From: QHWK01 sp035315685
GTDB lineage: Bacteria; Acidobacteriota; Vicinamibacteria; Vicinamibacterales; CAVVIG01
DNA length: 6,797 bases
Direction: 5' to 3'
Assembly (NCBI GenBank): GCA_035315685.1
Contig: DATFXR010000507.1
Location: 1 to 6,797 of the forward strand
Shown here: positions 1 through 6,021 of the stretch, one piece after another
How positions within the stretch are numbered: position 1 is the first letter of the stretch
How the letters are laid out: each line of letters begins with the position of its first letter
Translations under genes and position numbers: made by a program
The notes under the pieces: generated by a model
The model's database searches: none
What the model was told of the DNA's origin: nothing
Seen by the model: the letters and a program-made list of their open reading frames with translations, nothing else

Positions 1-1
1 C

Positions 2-748
<747 letters not shown>

Positions 749-756
749 AATTGTTC

Positions 757-829
757 GGGCCCATAGCTCAACGGTTAGAGCCGCCGGCTCATAACCGGCC
801 CGTTCCAGGTTCGAATCCTGGTGGGCCCA
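757..829 (+). tRNA. tRNA with CAT anticodon: elongator Met or Ile2 (lysidine type)
   Basis: A complete 73-nt cloverleaf folds by hand. The acceptor arm is GGGCCCA (757-763) with TGGGCCC (822-828). The D arm is GCTC/GAGC around an 8-nt loop. The anticodon arm is GCCGG (783-787) and CCGGC (795-799) around CTCATAA, with CAT at 790-792. The T arm is CCAGG/CCTGG around TTCGAAT, and A829 is the discriminator. CCA is not encoded. It is not initiator tRNA, because position 1-72 is a G-C pair and the anticodon stem lacks the three consecutive G-C pairs of initiators. C4-G69 and C5-G68 are pairs known to help E. coli TilS recognise tRNA-Ile2, which favours the isoleucine (AUA-reading) identity, but elongator Met is not excluded. 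No promoter fits in the 8 nt before it. Confidence 0.95.
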
Positions 830-875
830 GCCTTCGCGCCTGCGGCGCTTCGGCTCGGCAGGCCGCGCGAAGGCT
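829..875 (+). repeat. GC-rich palindrome directly behind the tRNA, REP-like
   Basis: An 11-bp perfect inverted repeat (829-839 against 865-875, AGCCTTCGCGC/GCGCGAAGGCT) starts on the tRNA discriminator base. The interior can pair further (CTGC 840-843 with GCAG 858-861) and holds a TTCG mini-loop at 849-852. There is no T tract, so it is not a canonical terminator. It could block 3' exonucleases, mark the tRNA 3' end for processing, or be one copy of a dispersed palindromic repeat. The last reading is supported by a shortened copy at 3985-4008. Confidence 0.55.
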
Positions 876-904
876 GTCGCGCCGGAGCGCGTCAGCGCGG
901 ACGC

Positions 905-920
905 GGACCTCCCAAGGTCC
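905..920 (+). promoter_or_regulatory. Small hairpin in the leader upstream of the terminator
   Basis: GGACCT (905-910) pairs perfectly with AGGTCC (915-920) across a CCCA tetraloop. It lies between the tRNA palindrome and the terminator at 944-971, in a stretch with no convincing gene (876-943). It could be part of a leader RNA for the zinc-ribbon gene or of a small transcript ending at the terminator. I recognise no known riboswitch class. Confidence 0.3.
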
Positions 921-943
921 AATGAACAGCCCTCTGGAACCCA

Positions 944-971
944 GGCTCCGCTTCGGCGGGGCCTTTTTTTT
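944..971 (+). terminator. Intrinsic terminator ahead of the zinc-ribbon gene
   Basis: GGCTCCGC (944-951) and GCGGGGCC (956-963) form an 8-bp stem with one G-T wobble around a TTCG tetraloop, followed by eight T residues (964-971). This is textbook Rho-independent architecture on the plus strand. It would end the rpoD-tRNA transcript or a short transcript from 876-943. It ends only 14 nt before the ATG at 986, so the next gene either depends on readthrough or is controlled by attenuation. Confidence 0.88.
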
Positions 972-985
972 CGTCTCCACACCCG

Positions 986-1747
986 ATGCATGCTGACCTG
1001 GAACGGTTGATCGCGCTCCAGCGCCTCGACACGGCCGCGGAAGCCGCACGGAAGAAGCTCGCCGACGAGCCCGAGCGCGAAAGGTCGCTCGATGCGCGTC
1101 TCGACGCCGCGAAGCAGCGCGTCGCCTCCGCGAAGGAGCGTCTCGCCAGCAATCAGAACGCGCGCCGCGCGATGGAGAAGGAGCTCGCCGTCCACCAGGG
1201 TCGCCTGTCGAAGTTCCGTGAACAGGCGATGGCGGTGAAGACGAACCAGGAATACCACGCGATCCAGCACGAGATCGCGCATGCGCAGACACAGATCAAG
1301 ACACACGAAGATCAGATGCTCGAGGGCATGCTCGAGGCCGACGAGCTCACCGCGGCAGTGAAGAGCGCCGAGACGGACGCAACGGCCGAGCAGAAGACGG
1401 TGGACGCCGATCGCAAGGCGATGAAGGCCGAGCACGTCGAGCTGCAGAAGTCGCTCGAGCGGATGCGCGACGAGCGGGCCGCGATCATCGGCGCGCTCGA
1501 CAAACAGCTGCTGCAGACCTTCGAGCTGGTCGCAAAGAAACGCCACGGCGTCGCGGTCGCCGAGGCCAAGAACGGCATCTGCACGATCTGCCACGTGCGG
1601 CTGCGCCCGCAGGTCTTCAACACCGTTCGCCGCAACGATTCGATCGTGCAATGCGACAGCTGCCAGCGCGTGCTCTACTTCGTTCCGGCATCGGCAGCGG
1701 CTGCCGCCGCGGCGCCCGCAGCCGATCCCTCGGCGCAGCCTTCGTAA
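986..1747 (+). CDS. C4-type zinc-ribbon coiled-coil protein (DUF164 / zf-RING_7 family)
   Basis: A 253-residue protein in two parts. Residues 1 to about 180 are rich in Ala, Glu, Lys and Arg with heptad-like spacing, typical of the long antiparallel coiled-coil hairpin of this family (structural relatives: chlamydial CT398/CdsZ and Helicobacter HP0958/FlgZ). The C-terminal zinc ribbon has two CxxC knuckles, C199-T-I-C202 and C223-D-S-C226, followed by VLYFVP. A low-complexity Ala/Pro tail (residues 235-253) ends the protein. The biochemical role is poorly defined; some relatives act as adaptors in secretion or flagellar regulation. ATG 986 is the first possible start in frame: a stop lies at 923-925 and no ATG, GTG or TTG falls between. 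It opens with the family pattern LxxLIxLQxLDT, so it is probably correct even though no Shine-Dalgarno sequence precedes it. The stop TAA abuts the next start (TAAATG), implying an operon with the RNase H gene. Confidence 0.9.
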   Translation: MHADLERLIALQRLDTAAEAARKKLADEPERERSLDARLDAAKQRVASAKERLASNQNARRAMEKELAVHQGRLSKFREQAMAVKTNQEYHAIQHEIAHAQTQIKTHEDQMLEGMLEADELTAAVKSAETDATAEQKTVDADRKAMKAEHVELQKSLERMRDERAAIIGALDKQLLQTFELVAKKRHGVAVAEAKNGICTICHVRLRPQVFNTVRRNDSIVQCDSCQRVLYFVPASAAAAAAAPAADPSAQPS

Positions 1748-2188
1748 ATGCTCCCGTTCGACGAGACGCACGATCCGGCGCCGGTCGTCGCCTACGTCGA
1801 CGGCGGCGCACGCGGCAATCCTGGACCGGCTGGCTTCGGCGTCCGCATCGAGCAGCCCGACGGAACGCTCATCGAGGAGTTCGCTGAGCCGATCGGCAAC
1901 GCGACCAACAACGTCGCCGAGTACCGTGGCCTGCTGGCGGCGCTCGAGTGGGCGAAGCGGCACGGCCGCCGGGCGCTGCACGTGCGATCCGATTCGCTGC
2001 TGCTGGTCCAGCAGATGCTCGGCAACTACAAGGTGAAGAGCGCCGGCCTGCAGCCGCTGCACGCGAGAGCGCGCGCGCTCGCGCGCGAGATTGGCGAAGT
2101 CACCTTCGAGCACGTTGGCCGCTCACTCAACGCGCACGCCGATCGCCTCGCGAACGTGGCGATGGACAGAGCGAAGGCCGACACCTGA
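1748..2188 (+). CDS. RNase HI-family protein (RnhA-like, RVT_3 type)
   Basis: A 146-residue single-domain RNase H fold protein, predicted to cut the RNA strand of RNA-DNA hybrids in the cytoplasm with two metal ions. The four acidic active-site residues are all present: D18 in YVDGGARGNPGPAGFG, E58 in NNVAEYRGL, D82 in VRSDSLLLV and D132 in NAHADRLAN. The N128-x-x-A131-D132 pattern is that of the short RnhA-like subfamily often found beside DUF164 zinc-ribbon proteins, rather than classical E. coli RnhA with its basic protrusion. The start follows the upstream stop directly (TAAATG) without a good ribosome-binding site, so translation is probably coupled. No better start is visible before the first strand. 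It converges on pgeF with only 10 nt between the stop codons and no recognisable terminator there. Residues near 106-114 are Ala/Arg-rich, from a CG-alternating DNA tract. Activity is inferred from the motifs only. Confidence 0.9.
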   Translation: MLPFDETHDPAPVVAYVDGGARGNPGPAGFGVRIEQPDGTLIEEFAEPIGNATNNVAEYRGLLAALEWAKRHGRRALHVRSDSLLLVQQMLGNYKVKSAGLQPLHARARALAREIGEVTFEHVGRSLNAHADRLANVAMDRAKADT

Positions 2189-2198
2189 CGCGCGGCGG

Positions 2199-3014
2199 TC
2201 AGCGACGCGCGCGAATCGCGGCGGCCATGCGGCCCGCGCCGGTGCCGTCCCGGCGGTACGAGCACAGCTGGCGGTGCTCGAACGAACACAGTCCTGCGAC
2301 GTGAACCGCCGCGCGCGGCACGCCGGCGTCTGCGAGCTGATCGACGGCTGATCGCCAGCCATCGAACTGCCAGTGGTCGGGCCGCCGCCCGGCCAGGAAC
2401 CAGGTCTCGAGTTGCGGATCCGTGGCGCCGGCGGCAGCGAACGCGGACCGCACTGCAGCATCCACTTCGTAGTTCGCCGCGCTGATCGACGGACCAATCG
2501 CGGCGACAATGTCGGATGGCGTCGTGCCGAAGGCATCGTGCATCGCGCGCACTGCGACTCGGGGCACGCCAGCCGCCAGCCCACGCCAGCCCGCGTGCGC
2601 GGCGGCGACGACACCAGTTCGGCGATCGGCCAGCAACAGCGGCACGCAGTCGGCGGTCTGGATCGCGAGCGCGGTCGACGAGTCGTTCGAGATCAGGATG
2701 TCGGCATCAGGGAGCGGCGGCCGCTCGCCATCCGCGTCGCCTCGTCTTCGAATCACGACGGCATGGCCATGCACCTGATGCGCGCGCGCAAGGCGCGCCG
2801 GATCCACGTGAACGGCGTCGGCGACATCGTGCCAGCCTGCCTCCCGGTGGTCGACCGCCGATGTGCCGAGCCGCCACTCCCGGGTCGTGAAGAGATGTGG
2901 CGCGTATCGATCGAGCGGGCGGCAGACGAGCGCTGGTCCGGCAGAGGTGGCTCGCCATTCGAATTCGTCGCCAGCCCCCGGCAGAATACTGGACGGTGGA
3001 TCGGGATGTTCCAT
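2199..3014 (-). CDS. pgeF: PgeF/YfiH family purine nucleoside phosphorylase (multicopper polyphenol oxidase 'laccase' domain, DUF152)
   Basis: A 271-residue protein of the family first labelled polyphenol oxidase and later shown to phosphorolyse purine nucleosides; E. coli YfiH has also been linked to peptidoglycan editing. The zinc/catalytic triad typical of the family is visible: H82 in AHQVHG, C123 in TADCVPLLL and H140 in AAHAGWRGL. GPSISAANYEVD and the C-terminal SYRRDG..AGRMAA signature also match. Length agrees with the family's usual 240-270 residues. ATG 3014 lacks a close ribosome-binding site, but GAGGAGA (3040-3034) sits 7 nt before an in-frame CTG (3026-3024), so a start four codons further upstream is possible. 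The gene is divergent from acpS across 83 nt, so it probably has its own promoter there. Nothing links it functionally to its neighbours. Confidence 0.92.
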   Translation of the reverse strand: MEHPDPPSSILPGAGDEFEWRATSAGPALVCRPLDRYAPHLFTTREWRLGTSAVDHREAGWHDVADAVHVDPARLARAHQVHGHAVVIRRRGDADGERPPLPDADILISNDSSTALAIQTADCVPLLLADRRTGVVAAAHAGWRGLAAGVPRVAVRAMHDAFGTTPSDIVAAIGPSISAANYEVDAAVRSAFAAAGATDPQLETWFLAGRRPDHWQFDGWRSAVDQLADAGVPRAAVHVAGLCSFEHRQLCSYRRDGTGAGRMAAAIRARR

Positions 3015-3097
3015 TCGGCGTGTCAGCGCAGGCTCTCCTCAGGTTATCGTAGCCGGCCACACTTGTACAATTCTGGGGCACTGATCTGGAGCAACGC
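3015..3097. promoter_or_regulatory. Divergent promoter region of pgeF and acpS
   Basis: This 83-nt gap must hold both promoters. For acpS a -10-like TACAAT (3066-3071) lies about 16 nt after a weak -35-like TTATCG (3044-3049, 3 of 6 matches). Initiation would fall near 3078, about 20 nt before the GTG start, and GGAG (3088-3091) is the ribosome-binding site with 6-nt spacing. For pgeF, GATAAC (3048-3043 on the minus strand) 16 nt after TTGTAC (3070-3065) is a weak candidate. The -10 region overlaps a perfect 8-nt palindrome TTGTACAA (3063-3070). The gap is A/T-richer than its surroundings in the middle. These assignments are by eye only. Confidence 0.4.
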
Positions 3098-3481
3098 GTG
3101 GCCACCATCATCGGCCTCGGCATCGACACCACTGACATCGATCGAATCGCCGAGACCATCGAACGATACGGCGAGCGCTTTCTGCGCCGGGTCTTCACCG
3201 ACGGCGAGATCTCCTACTGCACGCGGCGCCGCGTGCCGGCGATTCACTTCGCCGGCCGCTTCGCCGCCAAGGAAGCGGCCATGAAGGCGCTCGGCACCGG
3301 CCGTTCGCAGAACGTCCTGTGGCGCGACATCGAAGTGGTTCGAAGAGGCGGACCGCCGCAACTGCAGTTGCATGGCGGCGCCGCACGGCGATTCAGCGCG
3401 ATCGGAGGACGATCGTCGCTGCTCAGCATCACGCACTCCGACGAACTGGCGATGGCCCAGGTGCTGCTGCTCGGCGACTGA
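3098..3481 (+). CDS. acpS: Holo-[acyl-carrier-protein] synthase
   Basis: A 127-residue AcpS-type phosphopantetheinyl transferase. It moves 4'-phosphopantetheine from CoA to a serine of apo-ACP, activating it for fatty acid synthesis in the cytoplasm; the active enzyme is normally a trimer. The Mg-binding and catalytic signatures are intact: IGLGIDTTDIDRI with D10, and FAGRFAAKEAAMKAL with E59 and K63. The C-terminal SITHSDELAMAQVLL strand also matches, and length is typical. The start is GTG 3098, with GGAG (3088-3091) 6 nt upstream; this begins the protein a few residues before the first conserved strand, as expected. It stands alone, divergent from pgeF, with a GC-rich hairpin 30 nt after its stop. 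In many bacteria acpS sits beside pdxJ or nnrD; neither is here. Confidence 0.96.
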   Translation: MATIIGLGIDTTDIDRIAETIERYGERFLRRVFTDGEISYCTRRRVPAIHFAGRFAAKEAAMKALGTGRSQNVLWRDIEVVRRGGPPQLQLHGGAARRFSAIGGRSSLLSITHSDELAMAQVLLLGD

Positions 3482-3511
3482 CGGCAACGCTGGTTGTCGT
3501 TTTCGATCGAG

Positions 3512-3544
3512 GGCCGGGCGCTGATTTTCGCCGATCGCCCGGCC
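3512..3544 (+). other. GC-rich hairpin behind acpS
   Basis: GGCCGGGCG (3512-3520) pairs perfectly with CGCCCGGCC (3536-3544) across a 15-nt loop. It begins 30 nt after the acpS stop. No T tract follows on the plus strand, and none precedes it convincingly for the other direction. It may slow or end acpS transcription or protect the mRNA 3' end, but it is not a canonical terminator. The rest of 3482-3681 holds no convincing gene. Confidence 0.35.
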
Positions 3545-3645
3545 ACGCGTCATAACCCCGATTCCCTCCAACAGCTTGCGCCGACGAACTCGCGGGACGT
3601 GCGCCGGGCACCAGCCTTGATGTGTGAGACCGCATCTGACGACCG

Positions 3646-3664
3646 GCCGCTCGTTGCGAGCGGC
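3646..3664 (+). promoter_or_regulatory. Hairpin just upstream of the ribosome-binding site of the SpoVG-like gene
   Basis: GCCGCTCG (3646-3653) and CGAGCGGC (3657-3664) form a perfect 8-bp stem with a 3-nt TTG loop. The stem ends 5 nt before AAGGAG (3670-3675), which is 6 nt from the ATG at 3682. In this position it could keep the ribosome-binding site open, stabilise the mRNA 5' end, or respond to a ligand or protein. Confidence 0.35.
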
Positions 3665-3681
3665 GCACGAAGGAGTGCCTG

Positions 3682-3984
3682 ATGACCATCAAGATCACGC
3701 CGAACGATCGTGGCAATCCGCCCGGCAAGCTCGCCGAGGCCGAGATGCACTTTACCGAGGGAGCGCTCGACGGATTGAAGCTGATTGGGTTCTCGATCTG
3801 GGAGCGCCGCGGCGGCAACGGCCGGAATGTGACCTTTCCCGCACGCAGCTACGTCGTCAACGGGGACCGGCGATCGTTTGCGCTGCTGCGGCCGATCACC
3901 GACTCGACGGCACAGGAGAAGCTGCGGCAGCTGATCCTCGACGCCTACGCGGAATTCGAAGAGCGCTCGGCGATCGCGAGTTGA
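3682..3984 (+). CDS. Small protein, possibly SpoVG-like
   Basis: A 100-residue protein without signal peptide, membrane segment or cysteine. The start is well supported: AAGGAG at 3670-3675 with 6-nt spacing to the ATG, the best ribosome-binding site in the window. By eye it follows the layout of SpoVG, a small DNA/RNA-binding regulator family known from Bacillus, Borrelia and Listeria. An N-terminal GKLAEAEMHF strand is followed by LDGLKLIGFSIWER (cf. VVHDIRVIDG), NVTFPARSYVVNGDRR (cf. FVAMPSKRTPDGEFR), LLRPITDSTAQEKLRQ (cf. AHPINSSTRGKIQD) and a closing helix ILDAYAEFEE. Identity is low and rests on memory of the SpoVG sequence, so the family call is tentative. That it is a real gene is much surer. 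It stands alone after acpS and converges on the radical SAM gene 40 nt away. Confidence 0.8.
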   Translation: MTIKITPNDRGNPPGKLAEAEMHFTEGALDGLKLIGFSIWERRGGNGRNVTFPARSYVVNGDRRSFALLRPITDSTAQEKLRQLILDAYAEFEERSAIAS

Positions 3985-4008
3985 GCCTGCTGACGCGGCG
4001 CGAAGGCT
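3985..4008 (-). repeat. Shortened copy of the palindromic repeat found behind the tRNA
   Basis: Read on the minus strand from 4008, this 24-nt stretch starts with the same 12 bases (AGCCTTCGCGCC) as the repeat at 829-840 and ends in the same TC-GCAGGC type sequence as its far side, with about 12 interior bases missing. It fills the space after the SpoVG-like gene's stop and before the converging radical SAM gene. No T-tailed terminator is visible in 3985-4024. Confidence 0.4.
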
Positions 4009-4024
4009 TCAGCCGAGCGGCAGC

Positions 4025-5770
4025 CTACTGGATCACCGGGAGCAATCGCGCGTTTTCCTGGGCGCGCTTCGGCGGGAGCGTCCATTCAGCGCGAAGGCTC
4101 TTGGCGAATTCCGCCTCGAAGAACGGCCGCTTCATGCCGCCGTCGATGATGTCCCAGGGTAGCATCGCGTCGCTGGTCCGGTCGCGGAAGATGTAGAAGT
4201 CGCCGTCGATGTCCGTTTCGGCGAGCGCCGCGCGCCAGTTCTGGCCGTTGCGCTCGGCCGCGGCAATCGCCGGCGCCACGCGGCGGTCGCCAAGGGAGAG
4301 CAGCGCCTGGTAGTAGGAATGCCGCTCCGATTTGATGTTGAAGTAGACGTTGTCGATGCCGGCCATCAGCGACCGCAGCCGCTTGATTTTTCGATCGGTC
4401 ACCGACTGGTCTTCCATGGCCAGCCATTGATATGCGGTGCCGGGCTTGGGGATTAAGGGGTTCACGCTGCCCGTGATCGAACCGATGCGGCCGCGCGGCT
4501 TCGCGTGCTTCAGCATCCGGTCGCGCAGCTGCAGCGTGAGATCGCGGATCGCGACGAGGTCCTCGTCGGATTCAGTCGGGAGGCCGATCATGTAATAGAG
4601 TTTCAGGCTCTCGATCCCGTTCGCGAAGATCAGCTCGGCGCTGTCGACGATCTCATCGTTGGTGACGGTCTTGTTGATCACACGGCGGAGGCGATCGGAA
4701 CCGGTTTCGGGCGCGATCGTGATCGAGCGCTCGCCGCTCTGCCGGAGCGTCCGGACGATCGCCGGCGTCAGGTCGTCGAGTCGCAGCGAGGCGGGACTGA
4801 TGGCGTAGCCGAGCTCGAGCAGCCGCGCCAGAATCCGTTCTATCTCCGGGTGGTCGCAGAGCGCGATCGACACGAGGCCGGCGCGGTGGGCGTAGTGGCG
4901 CGCCTCCTCGGCGAGTTGCAGGATGCGATCGGCCGGAAAAGCGCGGACCGGGAGATAGTTGTAGCCGGCCCAGCAGAAGCGACACAGATTCGCGCAGCCG
5001 CGGACGACTTCGACCAGGAACCGTGAGCCGAACTCCGTATCTGGCGTGAAGATCGTCGTCGCCGGCGGATCGACGGCTTCCGTTGTTCTCAGTGCGGCCT
5101 TGCGAACCGGAAGCGGTGCCTCGACTCCGGCTCGTGTGGTGTAGCGCGCGAGCGTGCCGTCGGCGGCGTACACCGGCTCGTAGAGCGACGGCACGTAAAA
5201 GCCGCGCTCGAGCGCGAGCCGCTGCAGCAGGTCGTCTCGGTCGCGAGCGTCGGCGATCGCGCGACGCAGTCCGGGAACGAGCGCTTCTCCCTCGCCGGCG
5301 GCGATCGCATCGGCGAACGGGGCGAGCGGCTCAGGATTGACGAACGTGACCGCGCCGCCGATCACCACCAGCGGGTGCCGGTCGCTGCGCTCCGCGGCAT
5401 AGCTCGGGATGCCGGCGAGCCTGAGCAACGTCAGGACGTTGACGTAGTCCCACTCGAACGACACCGAGAACGCGACGACGTCGAAGTCGCCGACCGGCGT
5501 CTGCGATTCGAGCGTGACGAGTGGTGCCTTCGCCGCGGACAGCGCCGCGAGTTCCTGCTTCGGCGGCAGAAAGAAGCGTTCGCAGACGATGTCGGGTTCG
5601 GCGTTGAAGAGACGATAGACGGTCTGGAAGCCGAGGTTCGACATCCCGACCCAGTAGGTATTCGGGAACGCCAGCGCGACGCGCAGACGATTCCCATGCG
5701 GCTTGCTGACGTAGCCGACTTCTTTCGCGAGGATGTGCCGTGCGCGTTCGCGCTGTTCCCAGGAGTTCAT
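4025..5770 (-). CDS. Radical SAM protein with N-terminal B12-binding-like domain (TIGR03960-type)
   Basis: A 581-residue cytoplasmic radical SAM protein. Residues about 30-170 form a B12-binding-like Rossmann domain (VALAFPNTYWVGMSNLGFQTVY, then VVAFSVSFEWDYVNVLTLL, then VIGGAVTFVNPEPLAPFADAIAAGEGE). The radical SAM core runs from about 250 to 460. The [4Fe-4S] ligands are C259, C263 and C266 in GCANLCRFCWAGY, the canonical CxxxCxxC. SITIAPETGSDRLRRVINK and LYYMIGLPTESDEDL are typical of the SAM-binding half of the barrel. The C-terminal 110 residues are a family-specific tail. No DxHxxG cobalamin-ligand motif is visible, so cobalamin use is doubtful. Substrate and reaction of this family are unknown to me. 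Some Firmicutes carry relatives fused to a TIGR03936 domain; here it is unfused. ATG 5770 has only a weak G-rich stretch before it. It follows ftsZ in the same direction after 251 nt, so it may be a distal operon member or have its own promoter. Confidence 0.88.
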   Translation of the reverse strand: MNSWEQRERARHILAKEVGYVSKPHGNRLRVALAFPNTYWVGMSNLGFQTVYRLFNAEPDIVCERFFLPPKQELAALSAAKAPLVTLESQTPVGDFDVVAFSVSFEWDYVNVLTLLRLAGIPSYAAERSDRHPLVVIGGAVTFVNPEPLAPFADAIAAGEGEALVPGLRRAIADARDRDDLLQRLALERGFYVPSLYEPVYAADGTLARYTTRAGVEAPLPVRKAALRTTEAVDPPATTIFTPDTEFGSRFLVEVVRGCANLCRFCWAGYNYLPVRAFPADRILQLAEEARHYAHRAGLVSIALCDHPEIERILARLLELGYAISPASLRLDDLTPAIVRTLRQSGERSITIAPETGSDRLRRVINKTVTNDEIVDSAELIFANGIESLKLYYMIGLPTESDEDLVAIRDLTLQLRDRMLKHAKPRGRIGSITGSVNPLIPKPGTAYQWLAMEDQSVTDRKIKRLRSLMAGIDNVYFNIKSERHSYYQALLSLGDRRVAPAIAAAERNGQNWRAALAETDIDGDFYIFRDRTSDAMLPWDIIDGGMKRPFFEAEFAKSLRAEWTLPPKRAQENARLLPVIQ

Positions 5771-6021
5771 GAGTGGCCGCCTACGCCGAGCGGACCGCGG
5801 CGCTGCCCGACGTGCGCCGTGGCGTGCGGCCGCTCGAGCTCAGACGCCGGCGCTCTCGAGTGCCGTGGATCTATCTACTCTACCACCGGCATCGGGCTAA
5901 CTCCGGTTGAGACGCGCAACTTGCAAAGAACGCTGCGCACGCGGAGAAGGTCGATCCTGTCTTCACCAAATGAATCTCTGCGGTCTCTGCGAACGCTGCA
6001 GTTGCTTGGCGACCGCGTCAC
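5771..6021. other. Noncoding gap between ftsZ and the radical SAM gene
   Basis: This 251-nt gap shows no plausible reading frame with a start signal on the minus strand. It contains a short tandem repeat (5975-6001), two CTCGAG palindromes (5833-5838, 5855-5860) and a weak inverted repeat ACCGG/CCGGT (5885-5889, 5903-5907). Its right part is visibly less GC-rich than the genes. No T-tailed terminator for ftsZ and no strong promoter for the radical SAM gene could be picked out; TAGATA-like sequence on the minus strand around 5870-5880 is the only -10-like candidate. Confidence 0.5.
5975..6001. repeat. Three 9-nt tandem units, TCTCTGCGG type
   Basis: TCTCTGCGG (5975-5983) and TCTCTGCGA (5984-5992) are followed by a diverged third unit ACGCTGCAG (5993-6001). 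The array starts 21 nt after the ftsZ stop in the sense of transcription. From memory, similar CTCTGCG-type short tandem arrays are scattered between genes in some Acidobacteriota and Myxococcota genomes. Function unknown; it may be a slippage-generated spacer element. Confidence 0.5.

Noticed and set aside
757..829. Initiator (fMet) identity for the CAT tRNA.
   Set aside because: Position 1-72 is a standard G-C pair and the anticodon stem lacks the run of three G-C pairs found in initiators.
789..1292. A 167-codon minus-strand open frame over the tRNA and the start of the zinc-ribbon gene.
   Set aside because: It overlaps the tRNA and a coding gene on the other strand, and the translation is Arg/Ser/Ala low-complexity. 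Its end merely translates the tRNA antisense, a known source of false annotations.
2063..2089. CG-alternating tract with the perfect palindrome CTCGCGCGCGAG (2078-2089).
   Set aside because: It lies inside the RNase H coding sequence and encodes Ala/Arg-rich residues with consistent codon use, so base composition explains it.
2373..3284. A 303-codon plus-strand open frame opposite pgeF and running into acpS.
   Set aside because: pgeF and acpS have full motif support in their own frames; this frame has none and overlaps both.
3494..3682. A 62-codon plus-strand frame starting at TTG, whose TGA overlaps the ATG of the SpoVG-like gene.
   Set aside because: It has no ribosome-binding site, a poor start codon, no recognisable sequence features, and both GC-rich hairpins lie within it. 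The TGATG overlap is probably chance, though it would suit coupling.
4089..4099. A further match to the 11-mer GCGCGAAGGCT of the tRNA palindrome.
   Set aside because: It is inside the radical SAM coding sequence, encodes ordinary residues and has no similarity beyond the 11 bases, so it is treated as chance.
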